A DNA stretch of 10,243 bases. Source: SG8-41 sp044867805 (GTDB taxonomy: Bacteria; Pseudomonadota; Gammaproteobacteria; Burkholderiales; SG8-41). A model generated the notes under the pieces. That model did not search any database. It had not been told where the DNA came from and saw only the letters and a program-made list of their open reading frames with translations. Of the stretch, positions 1 through 7,473 are shown piece after piece (positions within the stretch are counted from its first letter, which is position 1; every line of letters starts with the position of its first letter). The translations under genes were made by a program, and so were the position numbers. The stretch lies in the NCBI GenBank assembly GCA_044867805.1, contig JBIOVQ010000249.1:1-10243 (forward strand). Direction: 5' to 3'.

Positions 1-1
1 C

Positions 2-640
2 GAGCGGCTGGGCGTAGACGTAGAGCAGGTACGGCACGGGATCGGGTCGGATAGCCGCATCGGTCATTCGTTCATCTATCCGGGTGCCGGCTACGGCGGA
101 TCCTGCTTTCCGAAGGATATGAGGGCGTTGATCCACATGGCGGCGGCGAACGGCCTCGCGCCGGAAGTGCTGCGCGCGGTGGAAGCGCGCAACCAGGCCC
201 AGAAGCAGCGGCTGTTCGAGAAAATCCGGGACCGCTTTGGCGCGCAGCTGGCGGGGCGCACGATCGGAGTGTGGGGGCTCGCCTTCAAGCCCGGCACGGA
301 CGACCTGCGGGAAGCGCCCTCGCTCACCCTCATCGAGCGCTTGATCGGGGCGGGCGCCTCGGTAAAAGCCTACGACCTCGCCGCGATGGAGAACGCACGG
401 CGAGTCGTTCCGGCATCATGGATCGAATCGAGGAAGCTGGTGCTCGTGGAGCGACAGTACGATGCGGCCGAGGGTGTTGACGCGCTGGTGCTGGTGACGG
501 AATGGAAGCCCTTCCGCCTCCCGGATTTCGACCTCCTGAAGCGGCTCATGCGTTCCCCGGTCATCTTCGACGGCCGCAACCAGTACGAGCCGCGGCACGT
601 GCGCAGCCTCGGATTCGAGTATTTCGGCATCGGGCGCTAA
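2..640 (+). CDS. ugd: UDP-glucose 6-dehydrogenase, C-terminal part (5' end outside window)
   Basis: Oxidises UDP-glucose to UDP-glucuronate with two NAD+ in the cytoplasm, supplying an acidic sugar donor for polysaccharide. The frame is open from base 2 and ends at TAA 638-640, giving 212 visible residues. The family is usually about 430-450 residues, so roughly the N-terminal half, including the NAD-binding Rossmann domain, lies off the left edge. Visible motifs: GAGYGGSCFPKD, with the catalytic Cys at codon 104-106 and the following Lys at 113-115; then the C-terminal UDP-binding domain with WGLAFKPGTDDLREAPS and the closing FDGRNQYEP. Family assignment is secure. No frameshift is seen in the visible part. 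The methyltransferase gene follows 20 bases after the stop, so the two may be cotranscribed. A GDP-mannose dehydrogenase relative is the only realistic alternative, and the C-terminal motifs favour Ugd. Confidence 0.95.
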   Translation, partial: ERLGVDVEQVRHGIGSDSRIGHSFIYPGAGYGGSCFPKDMRALIHMAAANGLAPEVLRAVEARNQAQKQRLFEKIRDRFGAQLAGRTIGVWGLAFKPGTDDLREAPSLTLIERLIGAGASVKAYDLAAMENARRVVPASWIESRKLVLVERQYDAAEGVDALVLVTEWKPFRLPDFDLLKRLMRSPVIFDGRNQYEPRHVRSLGFEYFGIGR

Positions 641-644
641 CCCC

Positions 645-660
645 GCGGGGAGACCGATCT
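645..660 (+). promoter_or_regulatory. Ribosome-binding site deciding the methyltransferase start
   Basis: GGGGAGA at 647-653 is placed 7 bases before ATG 661. It supports this start over upstream in-frame starts that would lie inside ugd. It is part of a short GC palindrome (CCCCGCGGGG, 641-650) directly after the ugd stop. Confidence 0.55.
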
Positions 661-1518
661 ATGCTCAAGCGCAACAACAAAGGGAATGAAAGTATCAGCT
701 CCACTGCCTGGACCGTTGCACATCGAAGAACATTCACCGATATTCCATATTCCCAGGAGATATTTGATGAGTTTGAGCGAATACTGCGCGCCCAGGGCGG
801 GTCTGACATTCCTGAAGAATTCATATCTCCACAAATCGCTCCACAAATCGAAGCTCGCTACAAACTCGTCAGTCGTCTCATCGTGGAAAACTCCTTGCAA
901 CAAGTGCTGGAAATAGCGACGGGTCTCTCGCCCCGCGGACTGGAAATGACCGGTGATTCACGTATCAAGTATGTGGAAGTGGATCTGCCGACCATGATGT
1001 CACATAAGAGAAAAATAGTTGGCAGTCTCGGTTCAAACGGCAACCTGCACCTGAAAGTGGGAGATGCTCTCGATCTTGACAGCCTCAAAGCGGCCGTCGC
1101 GGTTCTCGACCAAGCCAGGCCCCTGGCAATAGTTCATGAAGGTCTTCTGCGTTATTTCAACTTCGACGAGAAAGCGATAATTGCCAGAAACATTCATTCT
1201 CTTCTGGAAACATTTGGAGGGGTTTGGATTACGCCCGATATTACCCTGAGGACAGTCTTGAGCACTGCCAGCAGTGAAGATCGCAATCAGATTGAGAAAG
1301 TGGGACAGCGCATCGGGATAAACATAGATCAAAATCGCTTTGAGAACGTGGACGAAGCGCAAGAATTCTTTGAAGATCTCGATTTTGCCATAGAGCGGCA
1401 CAGATTCACGGAGGTAATGGATGAACTCGCTTCGCCGGCCAGGTTGGGTCAAACACGACAGGAGGTCGAAGCTCTGATAGGCGGGGCTTATGTATTTGTA
1501 ATGAGAATACGTCAGTAG
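661..1518 (+). CDS. SAM-dependent methyltransferase, leucine carboxyl methyltransferase-like (PPM) family
   Basis: A 285-residue predicted class I methyltransferase. EIATGLSPRG (residues 84-93) fits the glycine-rich SAM-binding loop. VEVDLP followed by a Lys-rich stretch (105-118) and HEGLLRYF (159-166) match the pattern of the LCMT/PPM family (COG3315-like), in which an acidic residue binds SAM ribose and an 'EG-x-x-x-Y' segment follows. The substrate cannot be read from sequence. Its place between ugd and a polysaccharide operon suggests a sugar or precursor, which is inference. I chose ATG 661 because GGGGAGA (647-653) lies 7 bases upstream; the same frame is open further upstream, but that would overlap ugd by more than 100 bases. 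Hand counts of three 60-base stretches (661, 961, 1321) give about 40-50% GC, against 73% in a stretch of galE, so it may be a recent acquisition. The stop is two bases from the stop of the convergent glycosyltransferase. Confidence 0.85.
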   Translation: MLKRNNKGNESISSTAWTVAHRRTFTDIPYSQEIFDEFERILRAQGGSDIPEEFISPQIAPQIEARYKLVSRLIVENSLQQVLEIATGLSPRGLEMTGDSRIKYVEVDLPTMMSHKRKIVGSLGSNGNLHLKVGDALDLDSLKAAVAVLDQARPLAIVHEGLLRYFNFDEKAIIARNIHSLLETFGGVWITPDITLRTVLSTASSEDRNQIEKVGQRIGINIDQNRFENVDEAQEFFEDLDFAIERHRFTEVMDELASPARLGQTRQEVEALIGGAYVFVMRIRQ

Positions 1519-1520
1519 AT

Positions 1521-2726
1521 TCACATCGCCTCGACAACCGACCTCAATTTCCTGCCGACATGCTCCCAGGTATGTTGGGCCAGAATCAACCGGCGCGCAT
1601 TCGACCCCAGCGTTTCGCAGCGGACGGGGTCCTTCAGTAAGGCCAGCACCGATTCGGCCATTTTTTCGGGCGTGGAGGCTTCCACGTAGTGAAGCCCGTT
1701 GACTGCGCCGGCAATCGACTCCATTCCCAGCGGCGTCGAGACCACGGCCATTTCCAGCGCGAGCGCTTCGAGCACCTTGTTCTTGATGCCGCCTCCGGAA
1801 ACCATCGGATTGATCACGACCGGATATTCCGAGACCAGGGAATAGAGGTCCTCCACGAATCCCGTCACGCGAATCGAGGGGTGGCGGCGGGCCGCTGCCT
1901 CGAGCCAGGGCTCTGCGCCACGACCGACTATGCACCACTCCACTCCCGCCGCCGCCAGATAGGGTTCATAGACCTTCTCCAGGAAGTAGCGAATGGCGTG
2001 CGCGTTTGGCGGAAACGCCAGATTGCCCCAGAAAACGACACCCGGTTTCCGCAACCCGTTCCGGGGGGCGAGGGGCCGCTCCAGAAACGGGGGAATTCCC
2101 ATGGGGACGGTTGTCACGTTGCTGCAGCCGCCCGAGACCCGCCTGACGGCTTGTGTATCCATGTCGCTGATCATGATGACGTGGGTAAACCAGTGCGGCA
2201 GGCTTGCCTCGTTGTTGGTCCACCTCCAGCGCGCCAGCGCCGATTGCGCTTTCTCCGCCAGCGTCATGCCGGAGCGCGCGGCGTTCTCTCTCTCAAGATA
2301 CAGCGCGGTACTGTCCATCCCGTCCATCAGCACTTTTCCCGAGCGGAATGGCATCAGGAAGCCCGCAAGATCCGCGCAGAACGCGACAATCCGGCTTGCG
2401 GAATGCCGCTTGAGCGTCGCGGAGATGAGATCGACCGCCGCGCGATGGTAACGAGGGTAGCCCAGGGAATAGTAGCTCGCGTCGCGCCACCGCAAATGGC
2501 GAATGATCGAGGGGCGCTCGTCGGACAGAACGAGCGGCTCGACCACCTCGTCGAACAGATCACGCGGATCAAGGCTTACCGTGCCGCGGTCCCTCTCGCT
2601 GCAGGCTATCGGGACGAGCACCAGCGAATCGAGCTTGGCCAGTTCCCGGGAGAGAAACCATACGCGCCGGTCGTAGGGGTCCGCCAGGTTGGCAAGGCTC
2701 TTATTGGTGATCGCCAGCGTTGTCAT
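1521..2726 (-). CDS. Glycosyltransferase family 4 (GT-B fold), exosortase-EPS type
   Basis: A 401-residue predicted cytoplasmic or membrane-associated glycosyltransferase adding a sugar from a nucleotide donor to the growing repeat unit. The N-terminal half has the DPYDRRVWFLSREL segment typical of GT4-like acceptor domains. The C-terminal half has a Rossmann-like donor domain starting near VVFWGNLAFPPNAHA, then VTGFVEDL and SGGGIKNKVLEALALEMAVVSTPLG. In this motif the first Glu of the classical E-x7-E pair is replaced by Gly, as is usual in the GGGIKNK subfamily often found with PEP-CTERM/EpsH loci. ATG 2726 is chosen because it forms an ATGA overlap with the stop of the upstream flippase gene. 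Longer in-frame starts would run inside that gene and give an unrelated, Arg-rich extension. Last gene of the leftward operon. Donor and acceptor are unknown. Confidence 0.9.
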   Translation of the reverse strand: MTTLAITNKSLANLADPYDRRVWFLSRELAKLDSLVLVPIACSERDRGTVSLDPRDLFDEVVEPLVLSDERPSIIRHLRWRDASYYSLGYPRYHRAAVDLISATLKRHSASRIVAFCADLAGFLMPFRSGKVLMDGMDSTALYLERENAARSGMTLAEKAQSALARWRWTNNEASLPHWFTHVIMISDMDTQAVRRVSGGCSNVTTVPMGIPPFLERPLAPRNGLRKPGVVFWGNLAFPPNAHAIRYFLEKVYEPYLAAAGVEWCIVGRGAEPWLEAAARRHPSIRVTGFVEDLYSLVSEYPVVINPMVSGGGIKNKVLEALALEMAVVSTPLGMESIAGAVNGLHYVEASTPEKMAESVLALLKDPVRCETLGSNARRLILAQHTWEHVGRKLRSVVEAM

Positions 2727-4204
2727 CTGATGACTCTCCCGGCTCGCTTCCGGAGTCCATGCAGAAAATCGGGCGGTAACGACAGGACCCCGGCGAGCAG
2801 ACCCCATTGCCCGAGACCGACGAGGCTGGGCAGGTAGGCGCAGCAGAATACCGCCCCCGAAATCAGAATCGCAGGGACGCGGCCGAGCGCAGGTGGAATC
2901 AGGAGGAGCGTCATATATGCCGCCAGGCCGGCGATGGCCGCGGATCCGCCGATGCAGGCGATCGTTCGCCACTCCTGCAAGGCCTCGATCGGCATGGCCA
3001 TGAGCCGGGAGGCCCGCACGTAGATGACGGAAATCGCGAGCAGGTTACCGACAATGGCGCCGACTGCCGCGCCGGGCATTCCCCACACCTGGCTTCCGGC
3101 ATAGCTCACCAGCAATCCGACCAGGAGCCAGATAAGGCTCATGCGGAGGAGAAACGGACCCTGACGCAGCACCAGCATGACCGTCGACATCTCCACGGCG
3201 GCGATGAGGAACGCGACGGTCTGCAGTCGCAGCACGGGAATCGCGCCAGCGTAGGCGTCCGTGTATAACAACCTGATGACCGGATCGGCTGCGGCTAAGA
3301 TGAACGCGAGCATCGGAAAAACAAGGAGCGCGACCCGCACGTTGCTCTGATTGTTGATGCGCAGAACCTTGGCGAAATCGCCCTCCGCATCGGCCTTGCT
3401 CATTTCCGGAAACATCGCGCTGTTGGCCGTAGCGCGGATGATCCCTCCCAGCGCCAGGGCTATCGCGCCGATCGAGTACGCGCCATAAAGGGCGGAGCCG
3501 AACAAGACCACGACCAGCCACTGGTCCATCTGCAGGCGCAGCAGGTAAACCGCGTTGTCCGCTCCCACCGGGATGGCATATCTGGCCTGCTCCCGCCAGC
3601 GGGACATCCGGCCGAACCAGAGCTGCCAGCCGTAGCGCGCAGTGGGGATTGCCAGCAGCAGCGAGGCCTTTGTGACGGCCACGAGCGCGAGGATCCCGAT
3701 CACGGCGTGGATTCCGCCGAGGACGGCTGCGGCGATTACAGCCGCCCCCCTGAGCATCGCCAGCCCGAGGATCAGGCCAGCCTGCAATTCGATGCGCCGT
3801 TCCGCGTTGGGCAGTATGTCCAGCGTCGCAGCGAAGACCCAGAGCGCCCAGAAAAGCGGCGCGGCAAAATCCGCGCCGGCCATCGTCCTCAGGGAATGAG
3901 GCAGGAGCGGATTCCAGGAACTCAGCGCGAGCCAGGCGAGCGCTCCCGCCGCAGCCATGTAAAACAGGGTCTGGCGCACGAAGACAGCCTGACCGCGCAG
4001 GTCGTGGCGCGGCAGAAAATAGGGCAGACTGTTCGGCACGCCAAACGGGACGATCGCAAGCAGCGTTCCGGCTACCAGCCAGAGCAGCCTGTATTCCCCG
4101 AAGCCGGTCTCGTCCAGTACCCGAACCAGGACTATGGGGATCAGCAGCGTGATTGCAGCGTCGCCGATGTTGGCGAGCCCCAACGTTATGATCTGACGCT
4201 TCAT
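2723..4204 (-). CDS. Wzx-like oligosaccharide flippase (polysaccharide biosynthesis membrane protein)
   Basis: A 493-residue polytopic inner-membrane protein of the MOP/MVF superfamily, the length and layout expected of Wzx/RfbX-type flippases that move undecaprenyl-linked repeat units to the periplasmic face. The opening is characteristic: a hydrophobic first helix, then VLVRVLDETGFGEYRL. A chain of hydrophobic segments follows to the C-terminus; by eye there are about 12-14. Charged loops contain FPEMSKADAEGDF, a typical mid-protein loop in this family. It starts at ATG 4204, 27 bases after galE, with no obvious Shine-Dalgarno sequence. Its TGA overlaps the ATG of the next glycosyltransferase by four bases (ATGA, 2723-2726), implying translational coupling. 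A teichoic-acid or lipid II type exporter of the same superfamily is possible in principle, but the operon context favours Wzx. Confidence 0.9.
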   Translation of the reverse strand: MKRQIITLGLANIGDAAITLLIPIVLVRVLDETGFGEYRLLWLVAGTLLAIVPFGVPNSLPYFLPRHDLRGQAVFVRQTLFYMAAAGALAWLALSSWNPLLPHSLRTMAGADFAAPLFWALWVFAATLDILPNAERRIELQAGLILGLAMLRGAAVIAAAVLGGIHAVIGILALVAVTKASLLLAIPTARYGWQLWFGRMSRWREQARYAIPVGADNAVYLLRLQMDQWLVVVLFGSALYGAYSIGAIALALGGIIRATANSAMFPEMSKADAEGDFAKVLRINNQSNVRVALLVFPMLAFILAAADPVIRLLYTDAYAGAIPVLRLQTVAFLIAAVEMSTVMLVLRQGPFLLRMSLIWLLVGLLVSYAGSQVWGMPGAAVGAIVGNLLAISVIYVRASRLMAMPIEALQEWRTIACIGGSAAIAGLAAYMTLLLIPPALGRVPAILISGAVFCCAYLPSLVGLGQWGLLAGVLSLPPDFLHGLRKRAGRVIR

Positions 4205-4231
4205 GAAAAGTGCAGCGAGCGTGGTCTGGAA

Positions 4232-5257
4232 TCAGGAGAGATTCCCGGTTGCTGCCGACTGCTGCCAGCGCCAGGTGTCCGCGCACATGGCGTCGAGGCC
4301 GAGCTGCGCCTGCCAGCCCAGCGCCCTGCGGGCGAGCGCCGGGTCGGCGTAGCACTGAGCGATGTCTCCCGGCCGGCGCCCGACGATACGGTAGGGCACC
4401 GCCTTGCCGCTCGCGGCGGCAAATGCCCGCACTACCTCCAGCACGCTGTACCCGCGCCCGGTCCCGAGATTGACCGTGAGCGCTCCGGGACGCTCGCGCA
4501 AGGCGTTCAGCGCCGCGAGATGCCCGAGCGCGAGATCGACGACGTGGATGTAATCGCGTATGCCGGTGCCGTCCGGCGTGGGGTAGTCGGAACCGTACAC
4601 CGGCAGTTCCTTCAGCCTGCCGACCGCGACCTGCGCGATATGGGGCACCAGGTTGTTGGGAACGCCGTTCGGATCCTCGCCGATCAGGCCCGAGGCATGC
4701 GCCCCGACGGGATTGAAGTAGCGCAATAGCGCGACGCGCCAGCCGGGATGATTCGCGGCGGTATCGCGCAAAATCTCCTCGATCATGAGTTTCGACCGGC
4801 CGTAGGGGTTTCCCGGCGAGAGTGGAAAGTCCTCGCGGATCGGCACCGACGCGGGCTCGCCGTACACCGTTGCCGATGACGAGGACACGATCGTTCTCAC
4901 GCCGGCCTCCGTCATGCACTCGAACAGGGCCACGCTACCCGAGACGTTGTTGTCATAGTAAGCCAACGGCTTTTCCACCGACTCGCCCACCGCCTTCAAG
5001 CCGGCGAAGTGGATGACGGCATCGAAGCGACGGGCGGCGAGAAGTTCCCTCAAGGCAGGGCGATCGCGAACGTCAATTTGCGCGAAACCGGGCCGCCGGC
5101 CGACGACGCGCTCGATGCGATCGAGCACCGAGGCCTTGCTGTTGCACAGGTTGTCGATTATGAAGACCGCGTGCCCCGCCGCCATCAGCTCGATCGCGGT
5201 GTGGGAGCCGATGTAGCCGGTGCCGCCGGTGACGAGGATGTTCTGCGGGGTAGCCAC
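4232..5257 (-). CDS. galE: UDP-glucose 4-epimerase
   Basis: Interconverts UDP-glucose and UDP-galactose with tightly bound NAD in the cytoplasm, feeding galactose into the polysaccharide. The protein has 341 residues, matching the family length of about 338. NAD-binding GGTGYIG lies at 11-17. SSSATVYGE is next, with catalytic Ser128, then NPYGRSK with Tyr152 and Lys156 of the Y-x3-K pair. LLRYFNPVGAH, NLGTGRGYS and RRPGDIAQCYADP follow, and the closing LGW...WRWQ segment is typical of GalE. The start is GTG at 5257: an in-frame TAG lies just upstream (5264-5266), and the NAD motif begins ten residues in. No good ribosome-binding site precedes it. The gap to the stop of the preceding glycosyltransferase is 9 bases, which points to coupled translation. 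Some relatives act on the N-acetyl sugars as well, so UDP-GlcNAc epimerase activity cannot be excluded. Confidence 0.95.
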   Translation of the reverse strand: MATPQNILVTGGTGYIGSHTAIELMAAGHAVFIIDNLCNSKASVLDRIERVVGRRPGFAQIDVRDRPALRELLAARRFDAVIHFAGLKAVGESVEKPLAYYDNNVSGSVALFECMTEAGVRTIVSSSSATVYGEPASVPIREDFPLSPGNPYGRSKLMIEEILRDTAANHPGWRVALLRYFNPVGAHASGLIGEDPNGVPNNLVPHIAQVAVGRLKELPVYGSDYPTPDGTGIRDYIHVVDLALGHLAALNALRERPGALTVNLGTGRGYSVLEVVRAFAAASGKAVPYRIVGRRPGDIAQCYADPALARRALGWQAQLGLDAMCADTWRWQQSAATGNLS

Positions 5258-5266
5258 GGGGCGCTA

Positions 5267-6460
5267 TCAATCGACCTCGGACGCCGTGAGTTTCCGGCTC
5301 CCATGAAGCCGATCCAACTCGGCGCCGTGCGGGGAATGGCTCCCGGCGGGATAGAGCAAGGTTCGATATTCGTCGAGCATCCGGGCAAAGCCGAAACGGC
5401 GTTGCACCCGGCTCGCCGCCGCCTGCCCCATTTTCCTCGCCAGACCCTCATCGCCCGCCAGAGCAGCAATATGTGCGGCAAGCTCCGTCACGTTACCGGG
5501 TGCATACAGGAAACCGCTCCGGCCAACCTCTACCATTTCGGCGGCGCCCCCGATCCTGGACAGTATGACCGGCAGCCCCATCGCCATCGCCTCGAGCGCG
5601 GCGTTCGAGAACGTTTCCACCGCCGTCGAGGTCAGCACGAACGCGTCGGCGAGCTTCAGGAGGGGGCGCACGTCGTCGTTCGCGCCCAGCAGTCGCACCC
5701 TGTCTCGTACTCCGAGGTCGGCGATGCAGCGCTCGATGGAGGCGCGCTGGTCGCCTTCTCCCACCAGCAGGGCGTGGATGGGAAGCCCGCGCGACGCCAA
5801 GGCCGCCACCGCCTGGACCAGGTGGACCTGCTGCTTCTCCGGTCTCAATTGCGCAACCGAGACGGCGACAAAGGCATCCCGGGGAAGCCCATATCGCAGC
5901 CTGAGCTGATGACGGCTTTCGGCAATGGCTGCGGTATCGAAGTGGGCCTGATCCACGCCGTTGTATATGACCCGGCTGTTTGCTGCCGGGAGGCGGTAGC
6001 GGTCTGTCCAAAGGTCCTGCTGCAGGCGGCATCCAAATACGAGATGTTTCGTCCTGCGCAACAATGGCGCGTAGAGGATCATGAAGCGCTCGTCGCGACG
6101 GGTCCCGAATTCGGTGGTATTGATCAGGGCGGAGAGAACCGGCGCTCGCTCGCCAAGCTGCCAGGCAGCCGCGTGCGCGTAAAGAAGGGGGTACAGATTC
6201 ACGCACGCCACACGCGATATCCGCTGCTCGACGAGGTAGCGCTTGAGTCTGCGCAATGCCGACAGCGAGAACTTGCCGGTCCGCTCCAGATAGAGCGTGG
6301 GAAGGGCCGGGTCGAGGCGCCCGCGCAGCGTATGGGGCGCGGTGAGGTAAGCCAGGTGGATATCGTGGCCCGCTTGCCGCAGGGCATTGGCGACGCGAAC
6401 GCACTTGCGTTCCGAGCCACCTATTCCCAGGTCACTGAGAATGAACAGCGCCGCGGCCAT
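5267..6460 (-). CDS. Glycosyltransferase family 4
   Basis: A 397-residue retaining GT-B glycosyltransferase. The N-terminal acceptor domain opens with the GGSER motif (14-18) common to GT4 enzymes. The donor domain holds VSVAQLRPEKQQ, which fits the usual Arg/Lys phosphate-binding segment, then ALLVGEGDQR and VRLLGANDDVRPLL. The canonical E-x7-E motif is intact: Glu282 and Glu290 in ETFSNAALE, followed by AMAMGLPVILS. A Ser/His-rich tail of about 25 residues after the GT-B fold (starting near PAGSHSPHG) has no recognisable function. It starts at ATG 6460, 11 bases after the deacetylase stop, and ends 9 bases before galE. It likely acts at the cytoplasmic membrane face on a lipid-linked acceptor. 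The sugar specificity is not readable. Confidence 0.9.
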   Translation of the reverse strand: MAAALFILSDLGIGGSERKCVRVANALRQAGHDIHLAYLTAPHTLRGRLDPALPTLYLERTGKFSLSALRRLKRYLVEQRISRVACVNLYPLLYAHAAAWQLGERAPVLSALINTTEFGTRRDERFMILYAPLLRRTKHLVFGCRLQQDLWTDRYRLPAANSRVIYNGVDQAHFDTAAIAESRHQLRLRYGLPRDAFVAVSVAQLRPEKQQVHLVQAVAALASRGLPIHALLVGEGDQRASIERCIADLGVRDRVRLLGANDDVRPLLKLADAFVLTSTAVETFSNAALEAMAMGLPVILSRIGGAAEMVEVGRSGFLYAPGNVTELAAHIAALAGDEGLARKMGQAAASRVQRRFGFARMLDEYRTLLYPAGSHSPHGAELDRLHGSRKLTASEVD

Positions 6461-6471
6461 CGATCAGGGAG

Positions 6472-7473
6472 TCAGTGATGAATAGAGGCGGGGCGAGCGG
6501 ATGACGTAGCCTGGTTTCCGAACCGTCCCCGGAACTCCTTCAAGGTCGCGCCGCGGCACCAGCCGGAAAGATCCTCGAATAGAGTCTCCAGGTGCTCGTA
6601 CAAGCGGTCGATATCCGGCGCGGTCCGGAAGGCCGGACTGCCGCCCGGCATGAGCTCCGAGGAATGCAGCATGAACTCCAGGTGAGCCGCCCCCTCGGCC
6701 CGCGCTTCGTGCGCGACTTGCAGCATTGATTCGAGGCTGCTCTGTGCCGGGCACAACCATCTGAGCCCCGGCGACGCTCTGTTGGCGTAGCGGCGCAGCA
6801 ACGGGATGCGGTAGGCCCACGGCGCTTTTCGGTAGAGGCGGCTCGAGCGGATCGACATCGGCACTTCCAGCAGCCCGCCAGTCGCCAGCGCCGAGATGTC
6901 GGAGGGGCCGAGGAAATAAGGCTGATCGGGAAAGGCCGTGTAGTCCGGTCCGCCGTTCCCGCCGGGGTCGCCGGGAGTTCCGCGCCAATCCATGCCCGGG
7001 GTCACGGAGCAGTCCACGCGATAGCCCTCGTCGAGCAGCATGGCGGCATAACGACCGTCCAGGGCCCAGCGCCCGGCCCGATGACTGATCATCTTCTGAT
7101 CAAACTGGTCTTCGAGCAGGCCGGTGAGGGTCCTGATCTTCTCCTTCATCACGCGCTCGGGAAATTCGATCAGGAAGGGTTGATAGCGGAAATCGTCGCT
7201 GGTCAGCGGCTCGAGCGGCGGCGAGTTCCAGGCGTGCAGGTGCATCCCGATCTCCCCGGCGTCCCGGGCTAGCACGTCACGCGCGAACTCGACAAAAGCA
7301 TCGGACATCGCCATCTCGTAGTTCGTGAGGTAAACCGGCTTGAAACGGAACCGCTCGCAGAGCGACTGGAAGCGAGGCAGATGCTCCGCGTTGCGGGTGG
7401 TGATCTCCCGCGGCCTGGACCAGAGGTCATCACCCTCGGTATCGATCGTGATGATGAAAGGCGTCTGAGGCAT
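6472..7473 (-). CDS. Polysaccharide deacetylase, divergent NodB-like
   Basis: A 333-residue protein with the ordered features of a NodB-type (CE4-like) deacetylase. ITIDTEGDD (8-16) gives the acidic metal/catalytic cluster. GEIGMHLHAW (73-82) carries the His pair 78/80 in place of the usual H-x3-H. SHRAGRWALD (129-138) stands for motif 3, and FMLHSSELMPG, with His270, stands for the late catalytic His segment. The DTEGDD form differs from the textbook TFDDG, so this is a subfamily variant whose activity is inferred. Likely role: removing N- or O-acetyl groups from a polysaccharide or a precursor. No signal peptide is visible, so it would act in the cytoplasm unless exported another way. The start ATG 7473 shares its last-read base with the TAA of the upstream gene (TAATG), a sign of tight coupling. 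Confidence 0.85.
   Translation of the reverse strand: MPQTPFIITIDTEGDDLWSRPREITTRNAEHLPRFQSLCERFRFKPVYLTNYEMAMSDAFVEFARDVLARDAGEIGMHLHAWNSPPLEPLTSDDFRYQPFLIEFPERVMKEKIRTLTGLLEDQFDQKMISHRAGRWALDGRYAAMLLDEGYRVDCSVTPGMDWRGTPGDPGGNGGPDYTAFPDQPYFLGPSDISALATGGLLEVPMSIRSSRLYRKAPWAYRIPLLRRYANRASPGLRWLCPAQSSLESMLQVAHEARAEGAAHLEFMLHSSELMPGGSPAFRTAPDIDRLYEHLETLFEDLSGWCRGATLKEFRGRFGNQATSSARPASIHH

Noticed and set aside
641..650. Perfect palindrome CCCCGCGGGG after the ugd stop, considered as a terminator
   Set aside because: The stem can be only three or four base pairs with a minimal loop, and no T-run follows. It overlaps the ribosome-binding site of the next gene.
502..660. N-terminal extension of the methyltransferase to an ATG at 502
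   Set aside because: It would overlap ugd by 139 bases. The extension is Pro/Arg/Ala-rich shadow sequence, and ATG 661 has its own ribosome-binding site.
1689..2837. A 382-codon plus-strand frame opposite the leftward glycosyltransferase
   Set aside because: Antisense shadow. The minus-strand frame carries the GT4 motifs and is coupled to the flippase gene by an ATGA overlap.
2727..2972. Upstream extension of the GT4 gene ending at 1521
   Set aside because: The added residues lie inside the flippase gene in another frame and look like shadow sequence. ATG 2726 is coupled to the flippase stop.
3045..4919. A 624-codon open frame on the minus strand spanning the galE/flippase junction
   Set aside because: It is an Arg/Gly/Ala-rich out-of-frame shadow of galE and the flippase, both of which have clear family motifs in their own frames. 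Long spurious frames are expected in GC-rich DNA.
5009..6478. A 489-codon open frame on the plus strand opposite galE and the GT4 gene
   Set aside because: Antisense shadow of two well-supported genes. The translation shows no recognisable domain and has shadow-like composition.
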